A stretch of 64,000 nt of DNA from Dipetalonema caudispina (lineage: Eukaryota; Nematoda; Chromadorea; Rhabditida; Onchocercidae), in NCBI GenBank assembly GCA_013365325.1, contig JABVXV010000337.1, positions 1-64,000 of the forward strand. Direction: 5' to 3'. Under the pieces are notes generated by a model. That model was not told the DNA's origin. It did not search any database and saw only the letters and a list, made by a program, of their open reading frames with translations. A program made the translations under genes and the position numbers. Shown piece after piece: positions 27,701-42,100 of this stretch (within the stretch, counting starts at the first letter, position 1; every line of letters starts with the position of its first letter).

Positions 27701-27768
27701 GCTTTCTTCTGCTTCCATTGTAGCAGCATGACATGAATTCAATTGAGATGTAATCATATATCGCAGAT
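18736..27768. other. 9-kb gene desert
   Basis: Very AT-rich, with many A and T runs and short chance frames dominated by Phe, Lys, Ile and Asn. The longest (minus 25385-24969, 138 codons) has no splice context or recognisable motif. The missing first exon of the four-TM gene may lie in the first part. No RNA gene was found. Confidence 0.55.
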
Positions 27769-29103
27769 ATGCTTCATACGAGTAATTTTTCGAAAGCTAT
27801 CAATCATAGAGACGACAACAAAATGGTCCAACTATTGGTGCGAAGAAATTTGACCGAATTTCCTGGAAGGTTGACTTTTTCAATGTTTATTAATAAATCA
27901 TATGCTGGATAACTTCGCGATACATAGTATTATTACCAAAAGTATTATCTTAGAAAATTAACATCAAGAACCGATAAAAATGTTAGCAGTATATATGAAA
28001 ACTTTAGCATACATATATGCTATCATCTTTTTATCAGTTTTAAGAATATAAGGAATTACAAATATTTGACGCAATGACTTTAATAAAAATGAAAAAATTC
28101 TATTGCATATTGAATGAAAAAAATAATTTATAAGACGAATGAAGTATGAGAAATATGTAGTTTTTTAATATTTAAAAACTTGAAAGTTAATGATAATTTT
28201 AAAAATTTGACTTGAAAATTTTGTCATTAAGAGTGATAAGAATTTGATAATTTGAAATATGTACTCAGTTTTGTTAGATATTAACGAAATTTAAAAGATA
28301 TACGAAATTTTATAAGGAATGTATAAATTCCTTAAATATATTAATACTTTGATAAAATTTTATTTATAATGCTAGGAGTTATAAATAAAATTTCAAAAAA
28401 TCGTTGTTGTATTTCAAATCATCATATTCGCTCGCAAACAAATATTGCTTAAGAAGTGATAACCTATAAATTAATAGTAATCAGAAGATCAATAAGATTT
28501 TTTGTGCTCTTCTCTAGTTTTAAATTAGTGTAGCAAAGAAATTTTGGTCTTAGTGACAATCGCAGAATGTACACAATCTTAAAGATATTATTTATTGATT
28601 TGTGAACTTCAAAAGATTGGAAAAATGATTTGTAATTGTAAATCACTCAATATTGCATTGGTATTTAATTAAATGGTTTATAATTTCACGGTATTGTCGT
28701 TGCTATCATAAATCTTCGAATATAAAAAATTAAGTTAAAATAGAATAATGTAACTGTCCGTAACTCTATCTTAAACTAAAATTATTAATTCAAACAGATA
28801 AGTATGTCTATCTTTTTTATTATAATAGTTTAATTAATTATTTTAGAAAGTTGCAGGCAAGCGTTAGTATCTCAGTATTCATCATTTGTTATTCTTGGGC
28901 TTGTAATATTGTTCATTATTGTCGCTTATATTCAACATATTTACATGAAGTACGAAATACGCATTCGTTCCAGACATACGAAACGACAAAAACTTACAGT
29001 ATGCTGATTAATATATCCATTACATATTACATACTATTTCATTTCTATTCCAATAACCATGAATTAAATTTCATTGTAATTTCAGGTTCAAGAATACAGC
29101 TAA
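27769..29103 (+). CDS. Small single-pass membrane peptide, KCNE-like layout
   Basis: Three plus-strand exons (27769-27869, 28857-28998, 29086-29103) give 261 nt, 86 residues. The N-terminus starts MLHTSNFSKAINHRDDNK and has two N-glycosylation sequons (NFS at 6, NLT at 27). One TM (about 44-63, FVILGLVILFIIVAYIQHIY) is followed by the basic MKYEIRIRSRHTKRQK and a short end VQEYS. An extracellular glycosylated N-terminus, one TM and a basic juxtamembrane tail match the layout of KCNE/MPS potassium-channel accessory peptides, but I see no diagnostic KCNE motif. The last intron (ACA|GTATGC to TTTCAG) is good. The first intron has a weak donor (AG|GTTGAC) and uses TTGCAG at 28851-28856 rather than TTTTAG ten bases earlier, so the N-terminal exon is less sure than the TM exon. 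ATCGCAG just before the ATG may be a trans-splice site. Confidence 0.5.
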
Positions 29104-29531
29104 TATATTGTTGATACAATATATTGTGGCGAAATATAAAAAATAACAATAGTAATTGGTATCCTTTTAAATTTATGTAATATTGATAGGATTATATGGT
29201 TTTAACTTATTTGACTCATTTTAATAAGATGGTTTTGTTTATTGATAGTGTGATTTATTTCAACGCTTAGTAACATTTGCATCATTCATTAATAACTTGT
29301 AAAATTTGCAGAATAATAATAGAAAAAATTTGTTTTATTAAGATTTTCTCACTTCTATTTGAAATTATGCTTATCGATAGATAAAATTTCTCAAATTAAA
29401 GCTTAATGCAGCAATAATTAATACAATTTTTGCGGCAGAATTATTCAAAAAATACAATCAAAGTGGTTGGGTGATGGAAATGATCAATTGTATTGTTTCG
29501 AAATATATTAATATTTTCTGCTGCTATCAAA

Positions 29532-29592
29532 TTTATTGTAAAAATCAAAGAAATATTTGACTTTTATTGTAAAAATCAAAGAAATGTTTGAC
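29532..29592. repeat. Tandem direct duplication, ~30-bp unit x2
   Basis: The unit TTATTGTAAAAATCAAAGAA followed by ATRTTTGACT occurs twice back to back (about 29532-29561 and 29563-29592) with a single A/G difference. A recent local duplication. Confidence 0.85.
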
Positions 29593-29977
29593 TAAACAAA
29601 ACAGTGAAATTTTAATGGAACTTTCTTTTGGTCGCCTGAAATGAACGACGAAAATTCTGAGATATTTTAGCCAAAGCTTTAGTGTCAACAAAACTGAGAG
29701 CCCATTATGCATTCTTTTAGAATTGAACAGCTTATAGTACTTAACACTGAAATGCTTTCATTCCTGACTCAAAACTACCCTCCTATATGTTCAGTCCTTT
29801 GGATTTGTCAAATAATTACACTTCAAACGGTTTTTTACCCATAATCCGGTGAACCTAAATTAATGTTACATTTAAAACCAAACTACTACAATTGAAGTTT
29901 TTGTTCGAAATTTATCAAGTTTGCAGTCCCAACAATTAAAAAAAAACGATCGACCGACAACTCAGATATTTTTTCTA

Positions 29978-29978
<1 letters not shown>

Positions 29979-30032
<54 letters not shown>
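29979..30032. repeat. 54-nt uninterrupted poly-A run
   Basis: A pure A homopolymer of 54 bases, by far the longest in the window. No coding sequence or polyadenylation signal leads into it and no target-site duplication is obvious, so it is not clearly a retroposed tail. Its length may be inexact in the assembly. Confidence 0.93.
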
Positions 30033-30033
<1 letters not shown>

Positions 30034-31166
30034 ATTCCCACAGAATTAATCTGTTGAAAATTATTCATAATACTGTGAAACTTACGTGAACAGCTACTCA
30101 TTTATTCAGTTTTTTGATCATTTAATTCATTCCAATATCAATCTATCTGTAGTTATTCAGTATATATTTGCAATGAAATTCCCGTGTATTCCCAAATCAG
30201 AAATACAACAATATGTCTTAAGATTAAATATTTTCTTATCTATAGGCAAAGTCTTCATCTTTCCTATCACTAGAAAGTACTTTCTATTTCATGATTAACT
30301 TTTACCTTTAACTGTTCACTTCTTCATGTTTTTCAGATTTTATTACTATTATGGCTTTCGCTGTACTCACTTGTAACATATTTACTTACTTTAATTTTTA
30401 ATAATTTCCGCATACTATGTGTGCCATTCGCAATAATTTACGTTAATTAGATATTACAAGGTGCAGAGATTTATGGATGTTTGAATTGAATGAAATATTT
30501 TGACGTTAAGCTTTCAAAATATATCAGTGCAGAATTTTAATGACCAGCTAAATGTCTGATCACTTAAACTACAATCGAATTTCATGCACAAAAAATGTAT
30601 TAAAATTAAATCGTTTGCTGGAAGCGAATTGAAAGTATCACTTGACTTCGAGAAAACTTTTCAACATTTGGGCGGATTGAAAAATGCTTTTTGCTTTACT
30701 TAATTAGTTATCTTATATTTGAAGCAACAAGGGCTTTTTTAGCTCTTTAAATAAATGGATAAACAAATAGACAGGCAGTAAAATCAGTAAATGAAAAAAT
30801 GAATCATTTGTTTATTTTTGTAAACAAATACGACTGTAAAAGATGAAATAAATAGGCAAATAAAGGAATACGTATGCATATATCAATTTATTCCAGAATA
30901 ATTGATGATAGTATTTCGATAACAAAATTGCAAATTTATTTTTAGTTAGTAGCCAAAAAATAATTTCTTTACAGTGTCAATTGATATAATTTGGGGTAAA
31001 TGATCAAATTAATCAATAAATCACTGAAATACAATCATTTTTTATTAAATTCGTTTTTGACAAACTTGTCTCTTCTTTACCGTTAAAATTTCATAAAGAT
31101 TTGACATGTGGGAAATAGTCTATAAAATACTAAAAACAAGCTTGAACAGGGACTGAAATTAAATTC

Positions 31167-31232
31167 GAAACAGACTGAGCCACGAAAAGTTTAAGTCCAC
31201 TTTCTTAAACTTATCATGAGTCAGTCTGTTTT
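31167..31232. ncRNA. Candidate microRNA-like fold-back
   Basis: Arms of 29 nt (31167-31195 and 31204-31232) pair at about 24 positions around an 8-nt loop. The arm base GAAACAGACTGA pairs with TCAGTCTGTTTT, there is a small internal mismatch zone, and AAGTTTAAG pairs with CTTAAACTT next to the loop. A single ~66-nt hairpin with internal mismatches in intergenic DNA is the form of an animal pre-miRNA, though a short inverted repeat element is an alternative. Expression cannot be judged from sequence. Confidence 0.35.
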
Positions 31233-34200
31233 CAGTTGAACTGAACTATTCATTCTAATTTTTTTTGCTGTAATAATATCAGACATTATTTTTGGCCAAA
31301 AATCAAAAAATAAGCAAATATTGAAAAGTATATTCACTATAATTAATTTCACATATTCTCTAAGCAAAAAATATTACCCCAAATCACTTAACAAACTATA
31401 TTGAATTAAACTGAAATGAACGTTTTCGTGGCATAACTATACGTGAAATTAAAGAATTAAATTGTATTGAATTGTTGAGCTAAAATAAATTGAATTAACT
31501 TGAAGCACTTGGAATCAATAATTGATTAATGATTCAGTCTTTAGGGAAATTTCTATTATAGCACAAGAATAGTTGGCAGAAACTTTAAGCGAAGCACTGG
31601 CAAAATTTTAATCTAAAAGCTTTCCATTAGCAAAAACAATGAAAAACAAATTTAATTTCTATGAAATGATAGACAGTTCTATAGCAAGCAGATGAACAAG
31701 CCATGAAAATTTGAGCCGACAATAATAAAGCCAAAGCAGTAATTTGAATATCTATGCAAATTTCTCGTCAATTTTCTTTTTGCAGACAAATTGTAACAAA
31801 TGATGTTAAATAAAGGGTGATTTTAATTAGATTACTATGTGCAGGCATATTAGGTGGTTTTTGCTTGGATATTGATCCATGCCATTTTGACTTCATCAAT
31901 TATGCTTTTATCGAGAAGCCATGAATCATCACAAGAGGAAAAATAAGCGTATATATAAATCCATACACTTGGCTTTCATAAATTTTGTTCAAACGATTAA
32001 AATAAAGAGCTTTAAACAAACAGAAGAGAATCTAAAAAAAAAAAAAACGCTAAAAGATTGGTCAGACTCAAGTTTCAACAAGTTTAAATTTGAAATTTGT
32101 TCACATATCTCATCATTTTTTGCAGCTATTGGTCCTACTGTCTAACGAGTTTCTAAGGACGTCTGAAGAATCAAATTTGCACCACTGTTGTCAGAGAGTA
32201 TTGATAATTGTTTTGAAATTGAAACTGTGTAACATATAAATCTTCATCTTTTAATATATTGCTGTTTGCTATCGCTCTATTGTGCTTTATTTTCATTTAA
32301 TTATTATTAAGAAAGTGTTAAATAGCTTAGTCAGTTAATTATCTCATTATAAAATGATTAATGAATAATAGAATATCGTCTTTATAAAATCTTTTCTTTA
32401 TAAGGTACGTTTCTACAGCAATGCAGAAAAGCTAGTAATTTGAAATTTAATTCCTTGAATTAAATTTTTGGGAATTTTGACTCTTCAAAGTCATAAATTC
32501 GATTCATTATTGCATATTTCAAGGGATTCAATATACAAAGTGCGAGTTATAAAAATTATGTCTGCTATGTACAAAAAATCATTCTTGTCCTTATGAGTCA
32601 AATAAGATGTAATAAGGGATACCAAGGCTTACAATAGTATAAGACCAAAAGCCTTGAGGATATAAAGCTTGCTTTACTTCAGTCTTTTTCCCGAGTTAAA
32701 TGTCCGCTCATTTTCAATATAATGTAGCATTTTTCGTCAATTTCTAAGAAGAAAAAGTTCATTGAAAATAAAAATGACAGATATTGAAGAAATGAATTAA
32801 TAATAACACGCACTTAATCATATCATGTGAATAGAAATTTGAGCAAATGTTTTACACTATTCGCAATGGCAATCAATCTCATTATTAGATTTCATTACTG
32901 AAACTTTTTCCTTAAAAAAATTATATTATTATATTATATCTCAGTTGCAAAGAACTCACTTTTAAAAAAAATTGATAACTTTAATTAAAAGCTACACTTT
33001 GAATAGGTCTATAAAATAGATGAAATTGAATATCTGAAAATATTATAATGAAAGCATTATAATATTAGAAAAATAAAATGATGACAGCTATGGCATTGAA
33101 GAAATAATACAAAAACGGCATCATTATCAAAGCAGCATATATTTGTAAGTTAACCGTTAATTGAAAATTAAAATTACGTAGAAATATGTATATGTAATCA
33201 CTAAAAGGTATTACTTCTGAAGCGTTATCATATATTGTTTTATCATACATTAGCGAGATATAGCAACAACATCTTTCATTTTCATTTTGTTTTTTTACTT
33301 TGTATTTTTTCTTGCAGCAAATTAATTTTAGCTTCCATCATTCTCTAATTTTATTTTTTTTATTTGGAAATGCGTTCTTTTGGTTAAAAGCAAACAAGAT
33401 TTTCATGGCAAAAGAAAGATTTTCTAGCCTAAACCTTTGACCTATTTTAATGTTAGCTTGTTATTACTTTACCCTGGAATGCTATACTACTACTTTTGTT
33501 ATTTTACAATCTCCGTAATTAACTTGTGCGTAATAATGAAGCAGTTATATCTAAAATAAATATTTCTTATGTTGATACTAATGAAATAGAATTTAAACTT
33601 AAACCTTATATGAATAAATAGTAAATGATTTCTTCAAACACTGGTATCAATGATATTTTCACATTTTTTAAATTTACTAAACAATAATTTTAATTGGTTA
33701 GAAAATTAAACAAATTTTGCTAAAAATATAGCTTAAATGATGTTAATAGTTTTTTGCATGTTTTGCATATTTCTTTAATTACTATCATTCCAATTAAATT
33801 AGCAACTCTTACTTTCTTTCTTTCTTCCTCTTTCCTTCTTCTTCCTGTTTCGCTGTTTTAAATAATATATTTGGTAACGCTAAATTTGTTATGTTAAAGA
33901 AATTATCGCTTTTTATTTGAAACAAACATAATTCTTTGCGGTAACAACTCTTCAGCAAATATTCTGCCACTTGCAATAAAAGAATGAAATATTTTAAGTT
34001 CTCTTTGTCATATAATTGTTTACGACACTTTAATTATCAAATTTCCCTCAACGAATCAAACAAAAAAAAAAGGAAAAAGAAAAAGGTGAAAAAAATTGAA
34101 AAATGCAAAAAAGTCTTAGCAGAAAAGGGATGTAATTTCAAATGCAATGCTGAAAGTATTTGCTTTTATATCACTAACAGTGACTATTTGAGGTCACAAA

Positions 34201-36847
34201 TGAATAAAGTTCTTTTTTTAATTCAAGAAATTTAAACTTTGAGGTAAGATCAATATTTGATATAATTGTAATCTTCATGCAGTATTAAATTTAATATTTT
34301 CATTCAAAAAAAGTTAAGTCCTAAATATGAGACTAATTTATTCATTCAAACAATGTTGGTTGTTATAAACAATTTTATGGGAAAATAATTCTAAAAGTTA
34401 GCATAATAAAAGAAGTTTCTGCCTAATGAACTCATGATATAAATGCTTCTCAGGGATATTTTGAATTCAAGAAGAAATTATTTGTCTTTCGTTTCTTTTT
34501 TTGGACTAAAGAGAGGAATTTCGTGTTATCTTTTTCTAGCAAATAGCTTAAACTCACTGTTTCACAGTCTCTGTTAGAAAGCTAATTAATGGATTCAACT
34601 AAAGGCTTCATCCCTCATTAAATATCGTCCTTTTTCAATTATATTCAGTCTAAATTTTTTCAAATATTCACTATTTAATGCATGAGAAGAAATCACTGTG
34701 CATTATTTTATTATGAAATTTTATTTTATTCATTGAATTTTTTTACTCATTTATGACGGCATCAAAAATTTTCAATGAAAATAAAACTGAATTTGAATTT
34801 TTTTGAAATTATTTTTCTGCTTTTTTTAAATTTTAACTTTATCTGTTTGGCACTATTAACATTTAAAACAGGTCAGATTTTCTATAATAACCTCTACGTA
34901 GCATAATGTTATATGTTGCATTATTATATGAAATATAAAGCAAAGATTCTGAATCAATCGTTCGATGATTTAATCATTAGCATTGTTAAATAATTAAAAA
35001 TGTCATTTATATTATTTGTGATATGTGTTAAAGTTTGCAAACTGATCATTACACAGCAATCACTAAAAAGTTTAAATAATATTTTTATAATAAATTGAAA
35101 TTTTTGAAGGTGGTGTCATTTTGAACAGATATCGTTCATAAAGTTGGAATGATTTTGTTATTTTTCGATGGTCAGTAGTAATATTTTCTCCGTCGTTTAT
35201 TCATTATATAATTTTTTTTAGGTTTAATACTGGTTGAAATTTACATAGTCAAGTTAAATTGTCAAAAACGTTGACATTATCTATGATGAAATTCGTTTCA
35301 TCAACATGCAATGTCATTTAAACAGTGTAAAATTTGGCTCACTGAATGATGCTTACAAATTTTGCTGTAAGATAAGAATAAGGAAAAAGCAGAGCAGAAG
35401 TATAGAGGTGGATAATAGTTGCAATCACAGGAGAACAAGGGAACAAAGATATCAGATCCGACAAATCGAAAAAAATCAACCTATAATTTCAGTTATTGAT
35501 TACTAAATATATTGGAAAAATCTAATTCAACAAACGCTTCACTATTAAATGTGTCTTCTAATTCAGATCGTAATTTTTCATCGGATTTGGGCAAATGAAA
35601 TATCAGGAATGAAAAAATTTTAAATTAATTTCATAGTTGAAAATTTTTGATTTCCGATTAACCTCTTTGTGCTTGAAAGAAGTTATTACTCATGTCTTAT
35701 GTTAAGCAGAATTTATTTATTAATTTCTACCAAATCGTATCTTTTCATTCTTTTCACCAGTATTATTATTATTGCAATGAAAAATATTACCATTCTTATG
35801 ATCTAATCTAATAAATATTCCAGATTAAGTTTCCGAGAACCATCTTATTATTTGGGTTAGAATTTCAAAATTTAAAAAGATATGTTTCAGATAAGCAAAC
35901 AGAGAATAAATAATTAAGCAAGAGGGGCAGATAGAAAGAAAACGATAAATAGGTGAGTCAAAATTGTAGTTGAGATGATAATTACTTGTTTAAAAGCGGA
36001 GATTTCGGAAACAATGTCTTTGTACGGATTTTAAATTGAAATATGGCATAAAATTGAGTGAAGCAATTTTTACATTCATTATTACTATTAATTGTTCTCA
36101 TTTTTCATACATTTCTTATTATTATTATAGTTAATCATGATATCATATGCCCGACTTCGCCAAATATTTTAAGATCGAAATTTTCAAAATTACACCACTC
36201 AGGTCTTAACTTAACAATTAAAAATCAATTTCATGGTATGTATAAGGTATTTAGTAAGAATCTTTCCTACCATTATTTCGTTATTATTTTCTTCATTCCA
36301 ATTATTCCCAAATTTTCTCCCAAATTATACTCACCAACTAATTTACTCCTATTTCTTTATTGTTAAGAAATCAAGAACTGTTTAATACTGAATGAAACTG
36401 CTTCCATAGATTTTTATATTATCCATATAAAGTAAATGATGTTAGCTTCACTTTCGATAATTTTCAACTCTTAATATTTTCCTAAAAGTAATAAAAAGGG
36501 GTATCATAGCAACTACAAATAAAAAAAAAAAAAAAAACACCAAAGCATAATATTTCCAAGCTTGATACTACCAACTAATGTGGTAGTTTATCTGTTCACA
36601 TTTTTCGAAGAAATCTTCTGAAGTTTGCAAGATACTCACAAAGCCTTCATACTATCTTAATAAATACATGTGATAAAGAATCATTTCTGTCTAAGCTACC
36701 GAATATCATTAAGCAAGACCATCGTTTTAATTTCAACAAAAATTTTCTCCACGTATTTCCTCTATCATTACCACTAATATTGTTATTATTATTTTTCATT
36801 ATTTATTATCTCAATTATCCATTATCACTATAACCAATTACCATAGC

Positions 36848-36954
<107 letters not shown>

Positions 36955-39109
36955 CTGGAATTTTCAACTTAAAAATTTTTCGCTTCAGAAATTTCATCCG
37001 ATTTGAGATGATATTAGTGTATATGTAATTCGAAGCAAGATAGTCACAGCTAGCTAGTTTGAAGGATATCGTTGATCTAATTATTTTTGATATGATTTAT
37101 TTCCACTGTTGCTAGTGTTTTAGATTTCTTGTTGAAATTTTCAAATATAATAAATTAAAGGTATGTTGATGCATATATTAAATGTCAAATAAAAGTAAGT
37201 AGGACTAAGGCAGACGCTTTTCTTTTTTTTTTAAGCTGTTCTGAAGTTCCTATGAAATTTCGTTATTAGTTTGTTGTTAAGTTCTAATATTTCGAGTTCA
37301 GTTAATGTAAAATAGCTAAAATATTTAATGAATGTGTTTGAGAATGTTGAGAAAGAAGAATTTATTGATTTTTTAACAATTATAGTTTATCGTAATGCAA
37401 AAGAAACTCTAGTTAGAATCTGCCCCAATCATAATTTCTACGAACGGTATATTTTCATCTTCTGATCAACATTAACAATTTGAACCGATAAGATATGATG
37501 CTGTCATTTTCTAAATATGAAAGGTATGGCGTCTTACTTGCTTATTGGAAATAATCTAATCTAAAGTACTGATATTTTTTCTTCTGATTTCGAATGGCTT
37601 ATTAAAATTGTTTATACTTATTCCTAATCACAAAAGTTTATTGTTCACTGAAAAGTGTTTTTGTTTTTTTAGTAACACCAACACTGTTAATTTCGTCAAA
37701 TTGTTAGTATTACTTGAATTGAATATTTTTTGAGATCATCTGCTATCAGATTGAGCTATCATTCCAAGAAAATCAATGCTGTAACGAACATATTTCAAAA
37801 TACGTTATAAATTCTCAGAGGAATAACAAAGATTTTTAATACCACATGTTTCCAACTTATTCTTATTTTATTTAAAGTTTTCGGAAAATCTCATTCAAAT
37901 TCAGTTCCATGTTCTTATCCTTTCATTCCTTCGAATGCACCTTTTTTTCAAATTTCAAGAGTGAAAAATATTCTACTTCATCAAGTTAATTTCACTTTTT
38001 CAGGTGAAATTTCAGATCATAAATTTCAATCATTTGGATAATCTTTTCCAACTATTTCCTGCTGTCTTCCAAATGTTATACTTTCTTTACTGGTAATTTG
38101 AACCGAAATCCGGTTATCTATAACAGGAACAATAATTAATCATATTGGTAAGGGTCATCTATTATTTTTTTTAAGTATAAATCATGATTTTTCAACATTT
38201 TCAAATTCTTCCTCAAATTTTAGCATCAGAACAAGATGAACTCCCAACTTTATTCGAATTTAAGAAGAAAATATGAACCTCCTCATTTCTATTTATTTTT
38301 TTACTTAATGAAAGTAAAGTTATTTTTGCTCAAATGCAAAAAGCCAAAACCTTTTTAATTAGTGATTAATAAATGCAAGTTCCCTCCTTTAAGCATATAA
38401 AACTCCAAACGAAACAATAATTTTTCGGAAAACAAACACTATCTTCAAATCTTTTTCTAATACTTCTTCTTATTTCAGTTTTCCAAAATTTCTGCGCAAC
38501 AACACTTTCAAATTTTTTGGGAAACATTTCATTATGCAAAATAGTACCTTAAAGTTATAAATGAACTAATATTTTTGTAGTCGAAACTTTTGCAAGTTAA
38601 AAGAAAATCCTAAATTTAAACTAAAGTATTGATCCGAAAGGAGCAAAAAGAGATGGTTTAATTTAATTAATCTGCCTTATTAATTATGTAATAGTTATGA
38701 ATGAAATTTGATTAATATAGCACATTCCCCGTACTCAGTAACATGCAGCAAATAAAACTCCTTGAAAGATCATTTGATACAATAGTTCTATTTCAGAATT
38801 CATATCCTGAATAACCATTTTAAACTCTATATAAGTAAAAGTGTACATACAATAATCCAATGAAGTTTTGCTTTTTGTTTAAAAAATTTGCAAGCCAAAA
38901 ATTATGCTTGAAAGTTTCATCATGGCTATGATGATAAGCTTAACATTATAATACAGTTTCATAAAGGTTGAAGTTTATAAAATGAATCTAATGTGTTTTA
39001 TTATATTTCCTTATTTTAGAAAACAAAAAGTAAAATGAAATTTCAGCAGAAACAATGTATGATTGTTATCAGACTTGTAATTTATTTGGTTAAGTCACAA
39101 TTTATATAT

Positions 39110-39147
39110 GGGATATTATTTCACTGATAGCTTAACAATAATATCCC
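39110..39147 (+). promoter_or_regulatory. 11-bp perfect hairpin just before the GPCR start codon
   Basis: GGGATATTATT (39110-39120) pairs perfectly with AATAATATCCC (39137-39147), loop 16 nt, ending 10 nt before the ATG at 39158. It could be a 5' leader stem if transcribed, or chance in AT-rich DNA. Confidence 0.4.
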
Positions 39148-39157
39148 GAATTACTTC

Positions 39158-42100
39158 ATGGACAATAAGACCATTGACGAAATCGACTTTGACAAAGTTT
39201 ATCTGTTACTTTTTCAAATAATAAATAAATCTACGAATTTAAATTTTGAAAAGTATAAAATTGAAAGAGTAAATAATCTTGTATTCCAAAAATTTTATTA
39301 ATTTATTAATAATGAAAATATTGCTAATCTTTAATTTTTTATTCATAATTTTAAAATTCCATATTTGACTTGAAATAAAAATTTACAGGTTAAAATCAAT
39401 TATGTTTTACCGTTTCCAAACCATAACAACGGTGGTTTGATGGCTATCGCATCACTTTATGCATTTTTATTTATGTTTGGTACTTGTGGAAATGCTGCCA
39501 CCTTAGCTGTCGTGTATCACGTTAGATCTATTGATCCCAGGTTAAACGAATAAATTAACATCGATACTGAAAATAAGCTAGCCAAAAAATTGATAATCTA
39601 TTTTCATATATTTTGAAGATATAAAAAGATTAGTAAAATAGCTCTTGCTAGATTATTCCTCATGTAATTTTTCTAAATTTTACTTTTTATAAGAAACTTA
39701 TCAGTAGTCTTAAATGATCATTTACAGGGCTCGACAAAATGCTACTTTGACTTATATTTGTGTGTTAAGTATTATTGACTTTATAAGTATGCTACCGTTA
39801 CCGATGACCATCATTGATCAAGTAATGATTTATTTATTCCAATTTACTTATTTAAGTTATATTTATTGAAAACATACAATTCGTCTTTCAGATATTGGGA
39901 TTTTGGATGTTTGGAACGGCAGTTTGTAAATTATTTCGATTGTTTGAACATAGTGGGAAAATCTTTAGCACTCTCATTTTAGTATGCTTCAGCATAGATC
40001 GGTATTGCGGGGTTTGCCATCCATTGAAGGTATATTTGCTTGCAAAGACTTTTTTTCTTAAATTTGCTTAAAATTCTGGTTTTTAACTTCTAAATTTAGA
40101 AATTCTTATGCTTGAGAAATTTTCTTAATTAGATAAATGTGCAAAACTACAGTAAATACAAGGCTGATCAGACTGTAGCCAAAATTATGAATAATATCAT
40201 TGCTGGATATAAATATATAGTGCCTAAAATGTTAAGATATTTGCAATTTCACGACTTAGTAGCTAGATTGTACTTCAGTAATTTGTAACAAATTGCTACT
40301 TTATTGTTCTATTGTTTCAGGTTGAATTACGGAAAACGAGGACAGCTTATTTCATGCTAACATTTATGTTTTGCATAACATGTATTATGCTTTGTCCTAT
40401 CGTGATTTTTGCTCAGTCAAAAGTTGATTTAATTTTTTCTTTTCTGAATTTCATAGAAATTAGTGGAATAAGGTATAATAATTGTTACATGGAACATTAC
40501 GGCTATTAGTCAGTGAGTAACAAAAAATATTATAGTGAACGGAATTGATAGATTTGTAATATAGAATAATAAATGTAAGTGACAAAAAAATGAATAAAAA
40601 CAAACAAAGTGAAAATAACTAGAAGACAATAAGAAACATAACAAAAATTAATTAATTATAGAAAAAAGTAGAACATGGCAAATTTGTTGGATTTTCACAG
40701 ATAAATCATTAAAAGTAGTGAATGGGAGATAAAATTAATAAGTATTAAAAGATTATTCATTTTCATTTTTATGATTTCTTCTAAATCAACAAATTTATTT
40801 TAATAAAAGTGAATTGAAATTACAGGAAATAATCTTAGACGAAAGTTATAACAGAGAGAAGAATGAAATAACACGGCTACATTTGTTCAAATGTGCTGAT
40901 AATTTAGACAATAAGATTTTCATTTTGTTTAGTCTAACTTGCTTCTCATTCGTAAGTTTCTCTCATTCTATAGTATATTCTTGATAGATATGATTGTCTC
41001 AACTATTGTATTAATAATTTTCTAGCTGTTAACTAGTAATTTTTACTATTTATTATTATGGGAGAAGAATTAATTGATGAGAAATTATGGAAATTTTGAT
41101 GGAGATGAAAAAAGGAGAAGAGAAAAGTAGAAGAGATAAATATATAAATGCATTTGAAGTATTCAGTGTATCGAATATATTCTGGTATGATACACTTTTC
41201 GGCTACAATTTACATTTAAACTTTCTGTTAAATTTTTTTGAAGGTTATCTTTTCAGGTAATTGTATTTCAATTAACAAGAACAATTTGTAAATTTCATTT
41301 AGGCTTATCTTATTCCGCTATTAATGATGGTATTTTTTTATTTTCGAATGCTGATAACATTGTTTGAGAAGAGCCAAATGATGCGAAAAGGGATGCAAAC
41401 TTTTTTTCCCCAGAAATCTTCGATGGAAGACAAAATACCGGTGACAAGGATTGCCACTTATACACTTCTTTTATGCTTATTTCATTTCGTTTGCTGGTTT
41501 GTTATGTTAGCTAATTTACTGATAAACTTATGGGTTCTTCCATGCTTTTACCCCCTATTTTCCGGAATTAGACATATGCATCGAATAATTCGCAACTATC
41601 AATTGTTTACTTAACAAATAAACCTTTTCTCTTTGTTTATAGAAGGTTTCTTCGTAACGATCCTTTTTTTGCATATCAATTTTTGATACTTATTTTGAAT
41701 AGCAACTCTATGTCTTTTTTGACACACTTATACTGCTTTAGTTATCATTCAGTCGATCTGAAAAAAATGAAATAAGAAGTTGCTCGATTCTTATTAAGTT
41801 TAATCCAATTCCATCCTAGTATTTGTAAAATTTTCTGCTTTTGAAGCTTTCTTGAAATCTCTTAAATATATAGAACAATAAATTACAAAATTAATTCTTT
41901 CAAGGCAATGAAATTGTATTAAATAATAAGTTACAAGCTTGTTTCCATCGCCCTCTTCTGTAGTTTGTGGAAATGCTACACTAATATTTTTCAAAATAGA
42001 TTAAAAACAAAAGAACGAACGAAACAATGCATATGTTAGTTGTTTAGCAGTTAATTGTGCTTGTTTGCTATGTCATCTAATAACTTTAAGGAAAAAATTT

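Noticed and set aside
33984..34235. Lys-rich plus-strand frame
   Set aside because: Caused by A-rich sequence; no other coding evidence.
36058..36366. Plus-strand 102-codon frame with leader-like start
   Set aside because: Does not start with ATG, is mostly Phe/Ile/Leu from T-rich DNA, and lacks conserved features.
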